From contig CADCXD010000005.1 in assembly GCA_902806575.1 (NCBI GenBank), forward strand, positions 434,001 through 498,000: a DNA stretch of 64,000 nt. Direction: 5' to 3'. Positions 1 through 11,355 of this stretch are shown here, piece after piece (within the stretch, counting starts at the first letter, position 1; every line of letters starts with the position of its first letter). The position numbers and the translations under genes are program-made. Below the pieces are notes generated by a model. That model did no database searches. It saw only the letters and a program-made list of their open reading frames with translations, and was not told the DNA's origin. Source of the DNA: Jackrogersella multiformis (lineage: Eukaryota; Ascomycota; Sordariomycetes; Xylariales; Hypoxylaceae).

Positions 1-596
1 CCCCTGAACGAGACATCTCGTCCCAGATAGCAGATATACCTTATGACAATTCTAAGCTTCCCGAAGCCTATATAGTACAACCTAACAGTAAGGGACATCT
101 TGAAACTTATATAAAGGTGTTTGTATACCTAGGTAGGTAAATATATTTAACATTCACTAAAATAAATCGCTTAAGAATCCGACAGATTACCTAACATTAG
201 GTACCTAGTTATCAAAGAAGCAGAGCGAAGGCAAATATGATAGCAGTTACAACATAACAGCATAAAGCAGGAGCTTTTACGATTCCATTATAGATAAATA
301 AATAAATACGTACATATGTAGTACCACTTACATCACAAATGAACGCCATCTTAGCATCCGACCCCAAGACAAAATAAATAACCGCAGAACTTCTCTACGC
401 ACAGCATCTAGCCATCCGCCATGTCTACATTGAACACGCGAAGAAAACGAACTTACCAAGTATCTAGAGCTTAGCGTACCTACCCGGCCTCTACGTCTCC
501 CACGGCTACAAGCATACAGCACGGTATATATCTAGGTAGCAACACGTAACGCAGCAGTACAGCACGAACCAAGCCAGACCGAACCAGACCACAGCC
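1..596. other. Intergenic, no gene seen
   Basis: This left edge is AT-rich and lies 3' of the minus-strand hypothetical gene that follows. It contains one copy of the dispersed CCTAGGTAGGTA-type motif near 130-140. I see no convincing coding frame, RNA gene or repeat array here. Confidence 0.6.
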
Positions 597-2317
597 TCAA
601 AACCACCCGGCGGCCGGCCTCGCGGTATCCGCCGAGAGCCTCGGCAGCGGGACGAGCGCGGGGTCCCTCGGCGGCGGCCTCTCGCTACGGGTGCGCGTCA
701 AGCCTCCCGTCCTGCCGGCCTTCTCCTGCTTGTGGCTCCCTCTCCCACCACCACCACCACCGCTATTTCTGTTCTTCGCAAAAACACCCGCCAGCAACCT
801 ATCCCCCTGGCCCCTCCCCTGGCCCCTCCCCTGGCAAGGCACAAAGAAGCACGACGCACCGGACGGCACGGGGCTATCTTGCATCGCGACGGCGGAGTCG
901 CGGTCGGGCCGGAGCGTGTACACGCTCTTGCTGTCGGCGAGGGTGCGCATGCCCTCGAACGGGCCGGGCTTGGATTTCCCCACGCCCACACCCACCCCTC
1001 CTACCCCTGTACCCCCCTCATACCCACCCGCGCCCGCGCCCGCGCCCCCCAGCCCGAACTCCCTAAGCATAGCCTCGTGATCGCTGAGCGCGGCCTCGTG
1101 CCTATGCCTCGCGAGCACGGCCGCCACGTCGACGCCGGCGCGCGCGAGCTCGGGGCGGGCGAGGGGGTGGCGGGCGGTGAACGGGGACCAGAAGGGCCGG
1201 CCGAGGAGGGTGGGGAGGAGGGCCGGCCGAGGAGGGTGGGGAGGAGGGCCGGGTCGAGGGGGCGGTGGGGGCGGCGCCGCGCCGCCTTGTCGAGGCACCA
1301 GAAGATGTCGCGGGCGATGGTGCGGAGGGCCTGTTCCTCCGCGGCTATGGCTGCGCTGTTGTTGTTGGTGGTGGTGTCGCTTTTCGATGTTGCCTGGGCT
1401 TCCAGCAGTTTATCCAGCCTCCTCGCGCGGTCCGCGTACCCCGCCGCCGCGTGGTCGATCTGGCTGGCGAGGCCGAGCACCCACGCCTCGCTCACGCTGG
1501 ACCGGACGCGCTCGAGCCGGCCGAAGCCGTCGTCGTCGACGTACTTGATCCTGACGCGGTACAAGTCCCTCCTCCCTCCCCCCATCCCCATCCCTGCTCC
1601 AGTTCCCCCGTACCCCCGTCCCTGCGCAACCGGGACGCCCACGGAGTCGCCGTCGCCCTCGTACCCGGCGGCGGCGAGCCAGGCGCGCACGTTGTCCTTG
1701 GCGTAGGCGGGGCACAGCAGGCTGACGCCGGAGACCCTGCGGGCGGCGCAGCCGTGGTCGGCGAGCGCCGCCAGCCCGCAGACGGCGTACGGCACGTGCG
1801 CCAGCGTGGCGTGGATCTCGGCGAGCAGGGCCGCGAGCTGGGCCGGGGCCAGGGGCGTCTTGGAGTAGGAGCGGGGGTGGGGGTCTGGGTTGTTGCTTTT
1901 GCCTCTGCTGCTACCATTACCATTACTATTACTATTGCTGTTGATGTTGTTGTTGGTGTTGGTGTTGCCGGGGACCCGGGGATGTTGGGGCGGGTAGGGT
2001 TTATGATCCCTCGACGGCGGCGGCGGCGGCGGAGCCCGCGAAGGAGAGCGCGAGCGCGAGCGGAGGGGGCGGATCGAGACTTGCCCGCTGGGGTCGTACT
2101 CGACTCGCGGCATGAGGTGGTGCGGGCGTTCGGGGATGTAGTTCAGAGAGGCGCCCGAGCGTGTGTTATTATATCTAATACTCATGAAGTCGGGGTAGGC
2201 GGGTGTGGCGGGTCTCCGGGGCCAGCAGCGGAGGCAAGAAGTGAAGAAGCTCCAGGGCCACTTGGCGGGCCTGTTAGACGACGACGATGAAGATCTAGAT
2301 GAGAGCGAAGATGGCAT
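597..2317 (-). pseudogene. Hypothetical low-complexity protein, frame broken by a 26-bp tandem duplication
   Basis: I do not recognise this gene. The minus-strand frame opens at 2317 (an alternative ATG at 2185 starts MSIRYNNTRSG) and reads through Ser/Arg-, Pro- and Asn-rich sequence, then a more ordered part (residues about 150-330, containing LAALLAEIHATLAHVPYAVC and CLDKAARRRP). At about 1195-1249 a 26-base GC-rich unit is present twice in tandem. Because 26 is not a multiple of 3, the upstream frame runs into a composition-biased tail ending at 1001. The protein-like continuation (WSPFTARHPLARPELARAG and onward) lies in another frame that ends at 597. With one copy of the unit the two halves would be one frame. 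It may be a true frameshift allele, a pseudogene or an assembly error. No intron with usable GT-AG sites explains the shift. A further short repeat (QGRGQGRGQG) lies near 815-838. Confidence 0.55.
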
Positions 2318-2917
2318 GATGAATTCTGTTACGTTACTGGAGGGAACTTACGAAGTATCGAAGCAATCCCCTATTTTCTCAGTAAAATACGGCCATACGA
2401 TTCCTTCGAAGAATACGTAGCACCTCTTATGTACGAGGGAGGGAATAGCGGGTCATATAAGTGGCTATAATCATCATTGTTCGAATACACAATAGGCTTT
2501 GTCCAGCATGGTTCAATTTGATTGATCGAATAGACGGGGGCAACAGGTGGTGTCTCTTCATAGGGCCGACACATTGTCATTGTTATCGTGACTTTCCTTG
2601 ATAAGAGACAAAGCATCTGTACTCGAACGATGACAGCCCTATACAACCAAGTCAGCAAGGCAACAAAACACCAATCAAAACACCGTCATCGTAGGCATCG
2701 CACGCATCGTAAGAAAAGTGATAGTATTAACGGGCACGGAAATAGTCTCCTTGCTCGAGATACCTCACAAGCATGTTTGCGGAATCGAGCCGTAAAGCAA
2801 GCCATCCATTGCCGAAGCTTTCTAAGCCGGGTCCGCTAGCCCTTCCAACGCCTTATGATACACTGTTGAGGACCGATCCCTCAGAATCAATAAATTGGTC
2901 TCGAGTGTGCAGCATAT
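2318..2917. other. Intergenic between hypothetical gene and RPN11
   Basis: About 600 bases holding the upstream region of the minus-strand hypothetical gene and the 3' flank of RPN11. I see no conserved coding frame or RNA gene. Confidence 0.5.
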
Positions 2918-4082
2918 TTACAGCTCCTCATCCTCGACGTCCATGCGATCTCCGTTCGTTTGGCCGTTAGCCGCGGCGTCCTTTTTAGGCATCGTAGCCT
3001 CCTTGTCGATCATCTGCCTCGAAACGGAAACGATGTTGTCCTCGATGAGCTGCTGGCCAACATCCTCCAGATGCTTCTTGGGGTCGAGCTTGCCCACGTA
3101 CCGCGTCTTAAGCTGGTCCTTGGTCAATTCCGTCTCCTCCTTTACTCTCTTCTCGTAGCCCTCGGCTAACGTCACCAATTTCTGGAAGCGATCCTTGTTT
3201 TGCTCGCCCTCGTGTCTGAAGTCCTCCATCTGTAGCGCCTCGGTCCACACGTGCTTGTGCAAGTTCATAAGCATGTTCTCTTCTAGGGCGGTCTTGCGGT
3301 AGTTGATGCCGATGGAATAATAGTGTCGGTTGAGGCCATGGATAAGTGCCTGGATAGAAGGTTTGTTGAGGTGGCCCAAGTTCGAAGTACTCTGCCTGGG
3401 TTCCTGGCCGAGCATTAACGACTGAGGGTTAATCAGTCGGAATGCATCGATCACGACCTTGCCCTTGACAGATTGTATTGGGTCGACGACGACGGCGACG
3501 GCCCTTGGCGTAAGCTGCTCGAAGCTCTGTTGGGTGTTAATATCAACGGATGACAGCCAGCATCCGAATCCAGGATGAGAGTGGTACCATCCGACGACGG
3601 ATTCGGGTCTACAAAGCATCGATTAGTTAAAGTACAGGGTGACAAAATATAGTGGTGGCCTTACCGTCCCGTTTGCGTCAACATGTCCATCATCTTCTGC
3701 TGGAATACCGGGTCGACAGCTTCTACACTGACACCGGTACCGCTCTGGGGCATAGCAAAAACATCTACGACCCGTACTGTGAAGTCATCGACGAACTCCC
3801 CCAGCATAAGTCCCATGACTTCCATAGGCACACCCGCTCGTCCATGTCGTAGCATCTTGAGTAGCGCAAGAGAAGAGATGTAAACGGTTTCGGAGTTGTC
3901 GATCAGATTTTGGTTATCCTAATCAAGCCTTCATGTCAGCACGAGTAATCGGGAGGCTCTGAGTACCAATTTCATGGATGATCGGGACTAAACTGATATA
4001 ATGTAAAGCTTCTTACCGTTCCGGGGGCGGCGCCGAGTCCCATGCCGCTGGCACCGGCAAGCATTCTGTTCAACCGGTCCAT
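2918..4082 (-). CDS. rpn11: 26S proteasome regulatory subunit RPN11 (JAMM deubiquitinase)
   Basis: RPN11 is the zinc metalloprotease of the proteasome lid that removes ubiquitin chains en bloc from substrates being degraded, acting in nucleus and cytosol. Three exons, 4017-4082, 3665-3918 and 2918-3608, join in phase to a 336-residue protein, close to other fungal RPN11. The MPN+ domain is clear: catalytic Glu55 in GVPMEVMGLMLGEF, and the zinc-binding JAMM motif with His116, His118 and Asp129 in WYHSHPGFGCWLSSVD. The MAMPQSGTGVSVEAVDPVFQ-like segment and GLNRHYYSIGINYRK match the family. Introns are 98 and 56 bases. The start MDRLNRMLAGASGMGLG is the usual Gly/Ala-rich RPN11 start. The C-terminal tail after about residue 310 is acidic and fungal-type. 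All catalytic residues are present, so it should be functional. Confidence 0.96.
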
Positions 4083-5156
4083 CTTGATGTTTTGCGCTAC
4101 CGAGAAGATAATTACAGTAGGCTATTAAAACTGCGCAGAATTGCTTGATCTACGTAGATAGGTGGTCCAGGTGGTAACAATGAAAAGGTAGAGGGGGAGA
4201 AGTAGTAAGGCGCACTGATGTTGATGTTGATGTTGGTTGAAGTTGAAGTACCTAAGTATTCATAAGGTGATCTTTAGAAATGAAGCTCACAAATTAAGGC
4301 GTTGACGAAGCCTAGGTCTGCCTACATAACCCAATTACCTAAGCATATACATAGGTACCTATAATGTAAGGAGCAGCTCTTTAATCGATAAGGGAGCTCT
4401 GACCATTTATACGACACGTGACCAAATTCATTCAAACCTACCTACAGTTTGTACCTAGGTCTAATTTTCAGCCTCTTTTTCGGCCTTGCAGAAATGCCAG
4501 CTCCCGAGCCCCGCCGATGTGGGGTACCTACCGCACTAGCCACACAGTTCCGTCGCCGGTATGTGGATACCTACCGTAAAAGGAAATAGGGATAAGATCG
4601 GGTCTTACAGATCCTAGACGAGATCTCAGTAATCCGCAATTCAGCCTCACACTCTCTGTTGTACCATTCTATTACTCTATTTAATATTCCATGATTTCCT
4701 ACCATAAGGAGACAAGTCGACCGCTCGCTTTTTATAAGAATGGAGGATTCAACCCTTGGATCTCATATACGAGTATTAATTTTCTCATGACTTCTTTGGT
4801 ATTTGTTACTTAGTCTAACTCACGACAAATATCTCCATCTACGAAGCATTATCTTGATAGCATAGTTCCCGTAGAAGGAAAGCATGGTCGATTATGCTAA
4901 TAGTAAATGCAAAACTGTCTTGCCTTCATGTTTTAAACATAAACTCAACCAGCAGATGTGTTCGTCTGCTTATGACGATGCTACCTAACCGGAACGCCGT
5001 GCTCGGCTATTCTACAATATGAAAGTTCCTATAAACACCATCTTCATCTTCGCCGGGCCATCCTGAATTCTCACCCAGCAATACTGTACAAAGCAAGGCC
5101 CCGACCAAAATAATTAATATCAAAAAAGGGGATGGGTATCGTGACGTCGGATTATT
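4083..5156. other. Intergenic between RPN11 and RPD3
   Basis: About 1.07 kb upstream of RPN11 and downstream of RPD3. It has an AT-rich tract, a CACGTG E-box-like palindrome near 4415, and several CTAGGT-type dispersed motifs. No gene seen. Confidence 0.5.
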
Positions 5157-7357
5157 TCAAGGGCTTGCGACCTTGCCAGCCATCGTATCTGCCGGCTTAG
5201 GAGATGGGGCATCGGTGTTATCTGCAAGCTTCTCTTCTTTGATGCTTACGCCTTCTTCCTGTGCTAGATCGGTCGCAGCGGCGGTATCATCCATGTCGAT
5301 GTCCCCATCCCGATCGGTTTTCTTAGGCGACGGCTGCTTAGTCTCTGCCGTTGCGCTAGAGGCCTTTTCGGATTCTACAGCCGGGGATTTCTTCGTCGTC
5401 TCCTCTGTGTCCTGCATAGTCTCGTCCGCATCTTTCGTCGACTCAGAATTGTCTCCAGCGCTATCGTCCTCGGCAGCGGCAGTCTTCTCGCTTTCGCCGT
5501 CGCCCTTCTCGGATTTGGCGGCTCCCGGTGTCTCCTTGGGAGAATCTTGCTGCTCGGCAATGCCGGTACTCTGGACTTCTTCCGAGTTCTTCTCGTTTGG
5601 CTTGGATGTGGCTAAAGCATCTGCTTCCGCCTCCGGCTCGGCCTCCTTTTCTGCTACATCCTCCATAACGACGTCATCTGTCTCCTTAGACTTGATGACA
5701 CTCTCTGTAGTACCATTGGCAGGAGTCATGGCGCCACTATCAACCTCGACGTCCGAGTTGCGATAGTCGATAAAAGAAGGTCGAGTACTGCCATTTCGAT
5801 GAATTCCATTAGCCCTGTCAAGATCCTCGTTGTCGCTTTCCTCATATTCGTTGTCACGCTCTATACGCTGTTCCCACTGTCGCTGGGTCATTCGAGCATC
5901 CTTGTTCTCATCTTCGTCAAGGTCGTCTAGTTCGGCCTCTTCCTCGTCAGACATTGCTCCCATCGAATGACGGGGTACATCCTGCATCTGCACAGATGGG
6001 GCATGTGCAGTGCGGCGAAGATTCTCGATGAGCTGGTTCTTGATTTTCTCTAGGTACTCCGGGCTATTTGCGTTCTCCATATTAGATGAGCGCACGTCAA
6101 GCGTGTAATCTGGACCGTAGTACTAATACCAGAGTTAGTAGAGCAAGTTGGGATTCAAGGACATGAACTTAGGTACATCATAGTATTCATTAAATGGTAA
6201 TGTTCGATCCATAGGCGCATCGACGAGTAAGCCAGTCTCAAAGGCCCAGGTACGGGCGACATTACGCATAGTATAGCCGCCACCGCCGAGGACTAGAGTT
6301 GGCCGGTTGAAGCTCTTGACGAACTTCACGCAGTTGGCGTGGCCATCCATGCTCAGATTGAAACAGCCCAGGCGGTCGCCAGACAGACTATCACCGCCAC
6401 ACTGGAGAACAACAGCTTCTGGATTGTAAAATTCCATGACGCTGGAGATGACGGGTTCGAAGATGGACTTGTATGAAGAATCGTCAATACCGTCTCGGAG
6501 GGGGAAGTTAGTTGCATAGTATCGCCCTTGGCCAATACCGATATCTCTAAGCTCGCCCGTTCCAGGGAAGTACTCGCCGTACTTGTGAAAGGAAACGGTC
6601 ATGACTCGATCCGTAGTGTAAAAGGCTTCCTCCACTCCGTCGCCGTGGTGGACATCGATGTCGATGTACAGAACACGCTTGTTGAATCGGAGAAGTTCAA
6701 GGATACCAAGGACGATATCTATTGAGCGGAGGCGATGTTAGAAGAAAGGAAATAAAAGTAAAAAGGGATATAAACGTACCATTGACATAACAGAAGCCGC
6801 TGGCTTCTGATTTCTTGGCGTGATGTAATCCACCAGCCCAGTTCACAGCGATGTCGCACTTCTGACGGTTAAGACGCGCCGCACCCTCCATGCTACCGCC
6901 AGCGCTGATACCACAGAAGTCAAAGAGACCATCGAACACTGGGCAATCATCCCCGACATTGTACTTACCCTGTTCACGTTGGAAGTTGTCCATGTTCTCG
7001 GGAGTCACTCGCTGCAAGAAGTCGATATATTCGTCTGTATGAAATTGGGTCATCTCCAATCGGGTGGCGGGTTTGGCGCGCTGGAAGTTATAAGCTACAT
7101 TGTTCGTGGAATAAGCCATGGTGAGAAGGTCTTACATAGATCTCCATCTTCTTGTAAACACCGTAGTTCATGATTAGGCTGTGCGCCAGCCGAATGCGAT
7201 GGGGCTTCATCGGGTGGCCAGAGACATAGGCGAAATTGCCAATATCGGAATCGTAAAAATAAGCTACTTTCTTAGGAGAGGGAGCTCCCAGAGCGGTGCC
7301 ATTTCCATTCCAGATATCCACAGGAGCGTGCGCCATGATTGCTGATTGATTAACCAT
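5157..7357 (-). CDS. rpd3: Class I histone deacetylase RPD3
   Basis: RPD3 removes acetyl groups from histone tails as the catalytic subunit of Sin3-type co-repressor complexes in the nucleus. Four exons, 7136-7357, 6780-7080, 6177-6718 and 5157-6122, join in phase to 676 residues. The deacetylase domain covers roughly residues 28-400: GHPMKPHRIR, the active-site His pair in WAGGLHHAKKSEASG (about 160-161), zinc ligands Asp196 and His198 in DIDVHHGDGVEEAF, and the third zinc Asp in QCGGDSLSGDRLG, followed by LGGGGYTMRNVARTW. The last intron has a CTACTAACT branch point and TAG acceptor, joining NEYYD to YYGPDY. The C-terminal 270 residues are an acidic Glu/Asp/Ser/Thr-rich tail typical of filamentous-fungal RPD3 and probably disordered. 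The start at 7357 (MVNQSAIMAHAP) is used; an internal ATG at 7336 is possible. Intron lengths are 55, 61 and 54. Confidence 0.95.
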
Positions 7358-8405
7358 TAATCGTAGGTTGGATGAAGGATAATTGTAGAGATTGGTTTGT
7401 ATGTTAAGGTGGGAAGAAATCGAGGATCAACAGGAATTGTGAGCTAAGTGATTTACGTTCCTGGGCTGCAGGCCGCGGCTATCGATAACAATAGTGTGAC
7501 GCTAGTCTGTTTTTAGGTTTATGGCATTTCCAAGGTTTATCAAGTGCAGTATCAACCCGTTCCTATTACCTAGCTCTAGCATTTACGTACTTAGTACCTT
7601 ATATACCTAGGCAGGTTATGTTAATATTAATACCTACCTAGGTAGGTATTTTTGACAGTTACAGATACCTCGTTGATACCTAGGTACTTATTGACTTCCA
7701 GTATAATAACGGATAATAGGTTGATACCTAGGTACAATGTGATATATTGAGATCGATGTTATAAGCTTGTAATAAGTGAATAACGAGAACCATAACCATG
7801 TTAGCGAGTATACCTAGGTACCTATATTATAGAGAAACCACATCTACGATAGGTATGATTAGTTCCAACGACCTATCTGAGGGCGTACTAAACTTATCAG
7901 ATTCCAATTCCTGTGCATTGAGTATAGTTTCTAGATATAGTTCTTGAAGTCAAATAGTGTCTTCAATAGATCATGTTAGGTGTTTGCATCAAGGTAAACT
8001 AGCTGGGTTTAATAAGGATTTAGTTCACTAATGTTCACCTGGGCACTTGATACATGTACTTGAGGAATCTGATGGGAAACTAGAGTCACATACTGAGCAA
8101 TTCATATATTGCCTGTCCCCTAAAGCAGCGACAATGCAACCGGTGCAGGAAAGACGGTTGTAAAGACTATGTAGTTCATTTTGCATGGCCATACATGGTG
8201 AAGCCTTTACATATATAACGACATTTCATACGTAATAAGATGCAGCTAACAACCTCCGGTTTTATCGATCGGTATCTGTAAAACTATAATAAGTAGTTAC
8301 AGGCCATATAACGTCATCCCACAATAGGGGTATCTCGGTAGAGAATATAATCCTATGCATGATCACCGCCTCAATTAAAAAAATAAACCCTAAAGGCAAA
8401 AAATT
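7358..8405. other. Intergenic with many TACCTAGGTA-type motifs
   Basis: About 1 kb upstream of RPD3. It is AT-rich and contains a cluster of palindromic CCTAGG motifs between about 7570 and 7820, several in the context TGATACCTAGGTAC. I see no coding frame. Confidence 0.5.
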
Positions 8406-8506
8406 CGACACCTGTGTGATTCGAACACACGCCCCCGAAGGGAATGCCTAAGCTACCATGATAGCAGGGCATCGCGTTAACCACCTAAATCGATTAGCTA
8501 CAAGTC
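8406..8506 (-). tRNA. tRNA-Ser(GCT)-like gene with a 12-base intron; 5' half irregular
   Basis: The 3' part is a clean class II tRNA on the minus strand: T arm GTGTG-TTCGAAT-CACAC (8414-8430), a long variable arm with CCC-TTCG-GGG, and an anticodon stem ATGCC/GGCAT (8468-8472 with 8444-8448). The loop carries anticodon GCT (8463-8465) followed by a 12-base intron (8450-8461) whose TAGC can pair with the anticodon region. A run of six T follows the 3' end (pol III terminator). The D arm contains GGTGGTTAACGCG as in tRNA-Ser. The 5' acceptor strand, however, does not pair well with AGGTGTC, and about 8 extra bases seem to sit in the D-arm region. It could be a decayed gene, or the 5' boundary I chose may be wrong. 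Confidence 0.6.
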
Positions 8507-8997
8507 TAAGCAATTGATGCAAGTGGTGTATTAACTTACTCCGCCAAAGTGCCTAATGCATTGAGATTTTTTGCTGCTAATTGTGGTATATAATATTGTT
8601 TGTGAGGCCTGAGGAGCGGGGAAACACCCGACATACACCCCATTTTCGTACATACCTACCCAGGAGGTAGGTACCTACATTCATAATACATTCATAAGTC
8701 TGTACATGTAACATGTATTAGGTAATACACTAAGATATCTGGGTATTTCATTACAATTACAAATCCTTGTCGATTTATAAGCTGCCTAGGCACCGGTAGC
8801 TACAGGTGAATAGGCCCATATGGATGCGGGATATTCTAGGAACAGATTAGGTATGCCATAGTGTTTACATAATGATACTTCACAAGATAAATACCTAGGT
8901 ATCATTGAACCTACCTCTCAACTTGTCTATATATCTATCCATCTGCCTATTCGCAAAGTCCTCAATCATCAGTCGTCAGATAATCAACACATCCGCA
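8507..8997. other. Intergenic upstream of the GST-like gene
   Basis: About 490 AT-rich bases with CCTACCCAGGAGGTAGGTACC-like palindromic repeats near 8655-8680 and CCTAGG motifs near 8790 and 8892. A pyrimidine-rich stretch (CTATCTATCC) precedes the start codon. No gene seen. Confidence 0.45.
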
Positions 8998-9907
8998 ATG
9001 TCTAACCAGGAGATCATACTCTTCGACCTGCCGTCAAAACCACCTTGCAAGACATGGACACTGAACCCATGGAGGAGTACGTACTATTGACGATAGATCC
9101 CTATAAATGGAACCAGCTTCTAAAACTATAAAATATAGCTCGGCTTGCTCTAAACTATAAGGGCCTCCCCTACAAGACGGAATGGGTAGGTCTCATCAAC
9201 GTTCTACCTAGTACCATTGCTTCGAGTATTGCTAACTCACGATACCAGCTTGAGTACCCAGATATCAAGTCAAGGCTTGAAGGCCAGTGAGTCTAAGTCA
9301 TAAGTGTATTTCTCGGTCAAAACGGGCACTCAATTAATGCCGATGAGATAGCGTCCCTCCAGCGGACCCTTACACCGTCCCGACCGTCCTTTTCCCTGAT
9401 GAGACGTGGGTAATGGACTCTGCAAAGATAGCCGAAGTTCTGGAGGAGAGATATCCGGAGCCGAGCCTACATCTAGACTCACCTTACCTGCCGAAGGTTT
9501 TCGAGGCCCTAAGTGGCGCGGCGGGTGCCATTCGGCCTGTCTTCGTCCCCGGGGTATACTTCAACCTGTTGAACGAGGCAAGCCAGCCGTACTTCCGGTC
9601 AACTCGCGAGGAGGCCCTAGGTATAACGTTAGAGAAGTACGTGGATCAGGGCGGCGCGGCGGCGTGGAAGGCTGCCTCGCCGGCCTCGCAGAAGGTCACG
9701 GCTTTGTTGAAAGAAAACCCCGAAGGCCCCTTCTTCGAGGGGAAGTCTGTGGGATATGCCGACTTCGTATGGGCGGGATACTTGCTCTTCATGCAGAGAA
9801 TCGGCGAAAATGTGCTGGCGGATGCGCTGGAGGCTACTGGAGATGCCGAGGTCCATCTGAAGCTGCTTGAAGCCGTTAAGCCATGGTCGGAGAGGGCCGA
9901 CCACTAG
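8998..9907 (+). CDS. Glutathione S-transferase-like protein
   Basis: Four exons, 8998-9076, 9139-9185, 9249-9286 and 9352-9907, join in phase to 239 residues. The N-terminal thioredoxin-fold half reads LFDLPSKPPCKTWTLNPWRT, then LALNYKGLPYKTEW, then YPDIKSRLEG, then the VPTVLF-DETWVMDSAKIAEVLE segment whose VPT and DS match the glutathione-binding loop of GSTs. The C-terminal half is helical, as in fungal LigE/EtpA-like GSTs. Family members conjugate glutathione to electrophiles or cleave ethers; the substrate here cannot be told from sequence. The start MSNQEIILFDLPS fits homologues. Three of the four exons are very short. Donors are GTACGT, GTAGGT and GTGAGT. The gene has no obvious partner nearby. 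Confidence 0.85.
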
Positions 9908-10421
9908 ATAGCTGTACTAGCTAGCAATTCTATTGAGATGGGAAGTCACTCTCGGCTACAACAGAATCAATACACTTGCACAATATACTTGCACACAATC
10001 GTATCAATTATTGATATGAAATACTCGAGTCCTACGTAATTCATGAGCAGCAATTCGATGAGAAAGCTTAAAAGCGAAATAGTTAGTCTATACACGCACG
10101 GACCGATACCCACACCGACTGACCGATATCCACAAAGATACAGAGGTACACGGTAAGAAATCGGCTATCACGTGAGATAACCTGCTCCTTACGGAAATCG
10201 CTTCTCGAAATCTGTGGGTCCCTAGGGTTTTTTTGTCCTGGAAGGCGCGCACATTTGGGGTTTGTGTACCTAACTCACTACTACCAAAGAAATTTGGAGC
10301 CGATTGAACTTCGAACTTTTATTTTATTTTATTTCATTTTAACCAACGACCACTTCGACTATCTTCGCCTTTCGACCACCACCACACGCGATCGTAAAGA
10401 TACCCGAGTAAACCAGTCGCA
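9908..10421. promoter_or_regulatory. Upstream region of RPL23
   Basis: About 510 bases between the GST-like stop and the RPL23 start. The last 120 bases hold a T-rich tract (ATTTTATTTTATTTCATTTT) followed by a CA/CCACC-rich leader, a common layout of ribosomal-protein promoters in filamentous fungi. No gene seen; exact elements are not defined. Confidence 0.4.
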
Positions 10422-11355
10422 ATGGCAAAGCTAGCGTAAGTCTTTTTTTATTCGATTTCGAATTATGCGATTTCTATGGGAGGCTTGGAGGGGTACGATA
10501 TGACATGCGAATCCAACATTGGCGGGGAAATGGGAGAGGAACCTGGAAATGACCTGGCAGAGGGACGACGAGCAGGATAAGAGGAGGGATTTTGGAGAAT
10601 TATTCTGGGGATTTCTTCTAGGGATTCCTTCTGGGGATTTCTGCTACAATATTTACAACTACGGGAATGACTACGAGATAGCGCCAGAGCCGAATCTCGA
10701 CCTATAAGCTCCAGTATGGTCTCGATTACTTGGGGATAGATCGCGAGGGATGAGCAATGGGATATTGTGAACACAAAACCGAGAAACCTCTGAACCAGTA
10801 TCGCTAACAATTCTCTTCGCAGACGTGGTGCCCCTGGTGGCAAGCTAAAGATGACCCTCGCTCTGCCTGTGTAAGTGCAGGAATCCCCTCTTCTGGAACC
10901 GAGTTACTGGATCGTTGAGTCTTTGGTGCTGACCGGCCGAATAGCGGTGCCATCATGAACTGCGCAGACAACTCCGGCGCCCGAAACCTGTACATCATCT
11001 CCGTCAAGGGTATCGGTGCCCGCCTGAACCGACTACCCGCCGGTGGTGTCGGTGACATGGTCATGGCTACCGTCAAGAAGGGCAAGCCCGAGCTCCGAAA
11101 GAAGGTCCACCCCGCCGTCATCATCAGACAATCCAAGCCCTGGAAGCGAACTGACGGTGTCTTCCTGTACTTCGAGGACAACGCCGGTGTTATCGTCAAC
11201 CCCAAGGGTGAGATGAAGGGTTCTGCCATCACCGGCCCCGTCGGCAAGGAGGCTGCCGAGTTATGGCCCGTAAGTAACCTCCTACCATCATCGCCCCTCT
11301 GCATTCTAACCCGTGGAAATAGCGTATTGCCAGCAACTCGGGCGTTGTGATGTAA
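10422..11355 (+). CDS. rpl23: 60S ribosomal protein uL14 (RPL23)
   Basis: uL14 is a universal large-subunit ribosomal protein at the subunit interface. Four exons, 10422-10435, 10823-10870, 10945-11269 and 11323-11355, join in phase to 139 residues, about the usual eukaryotic length. Family signatures are GAIMNCADNSGARNLYIISV, GVGDMVMATVKKGKPELRKK, VIIRQSKPWKRTDGVFLYFE and DNAGVIVNPKGEMKGSAITG, and it ends RIASNSGVVM. The first exon is only 14 bases and is followed by a 387-base intron, a typical arrangement in fungal ribosomal-protein genes where the first intron can carry regulatory sequence. The other introns are 74 and 53 bases. Confidence 0.96.

Noticed and set aside
1265..2290. Long plus-strand frame of 341 codons
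   Set aside because: It is antisense to the GC-rich hypothetical gene and shows only composition-biased Arg/Gly/Val sequence, as expected of a shadow frame.
5173..5766. Plus-strand Ser/Val-rich frame
   Set aside because: It is the antisense of the acidic RPD3 tail, where Glu/Asp/Ser codons force an open complementary frame.
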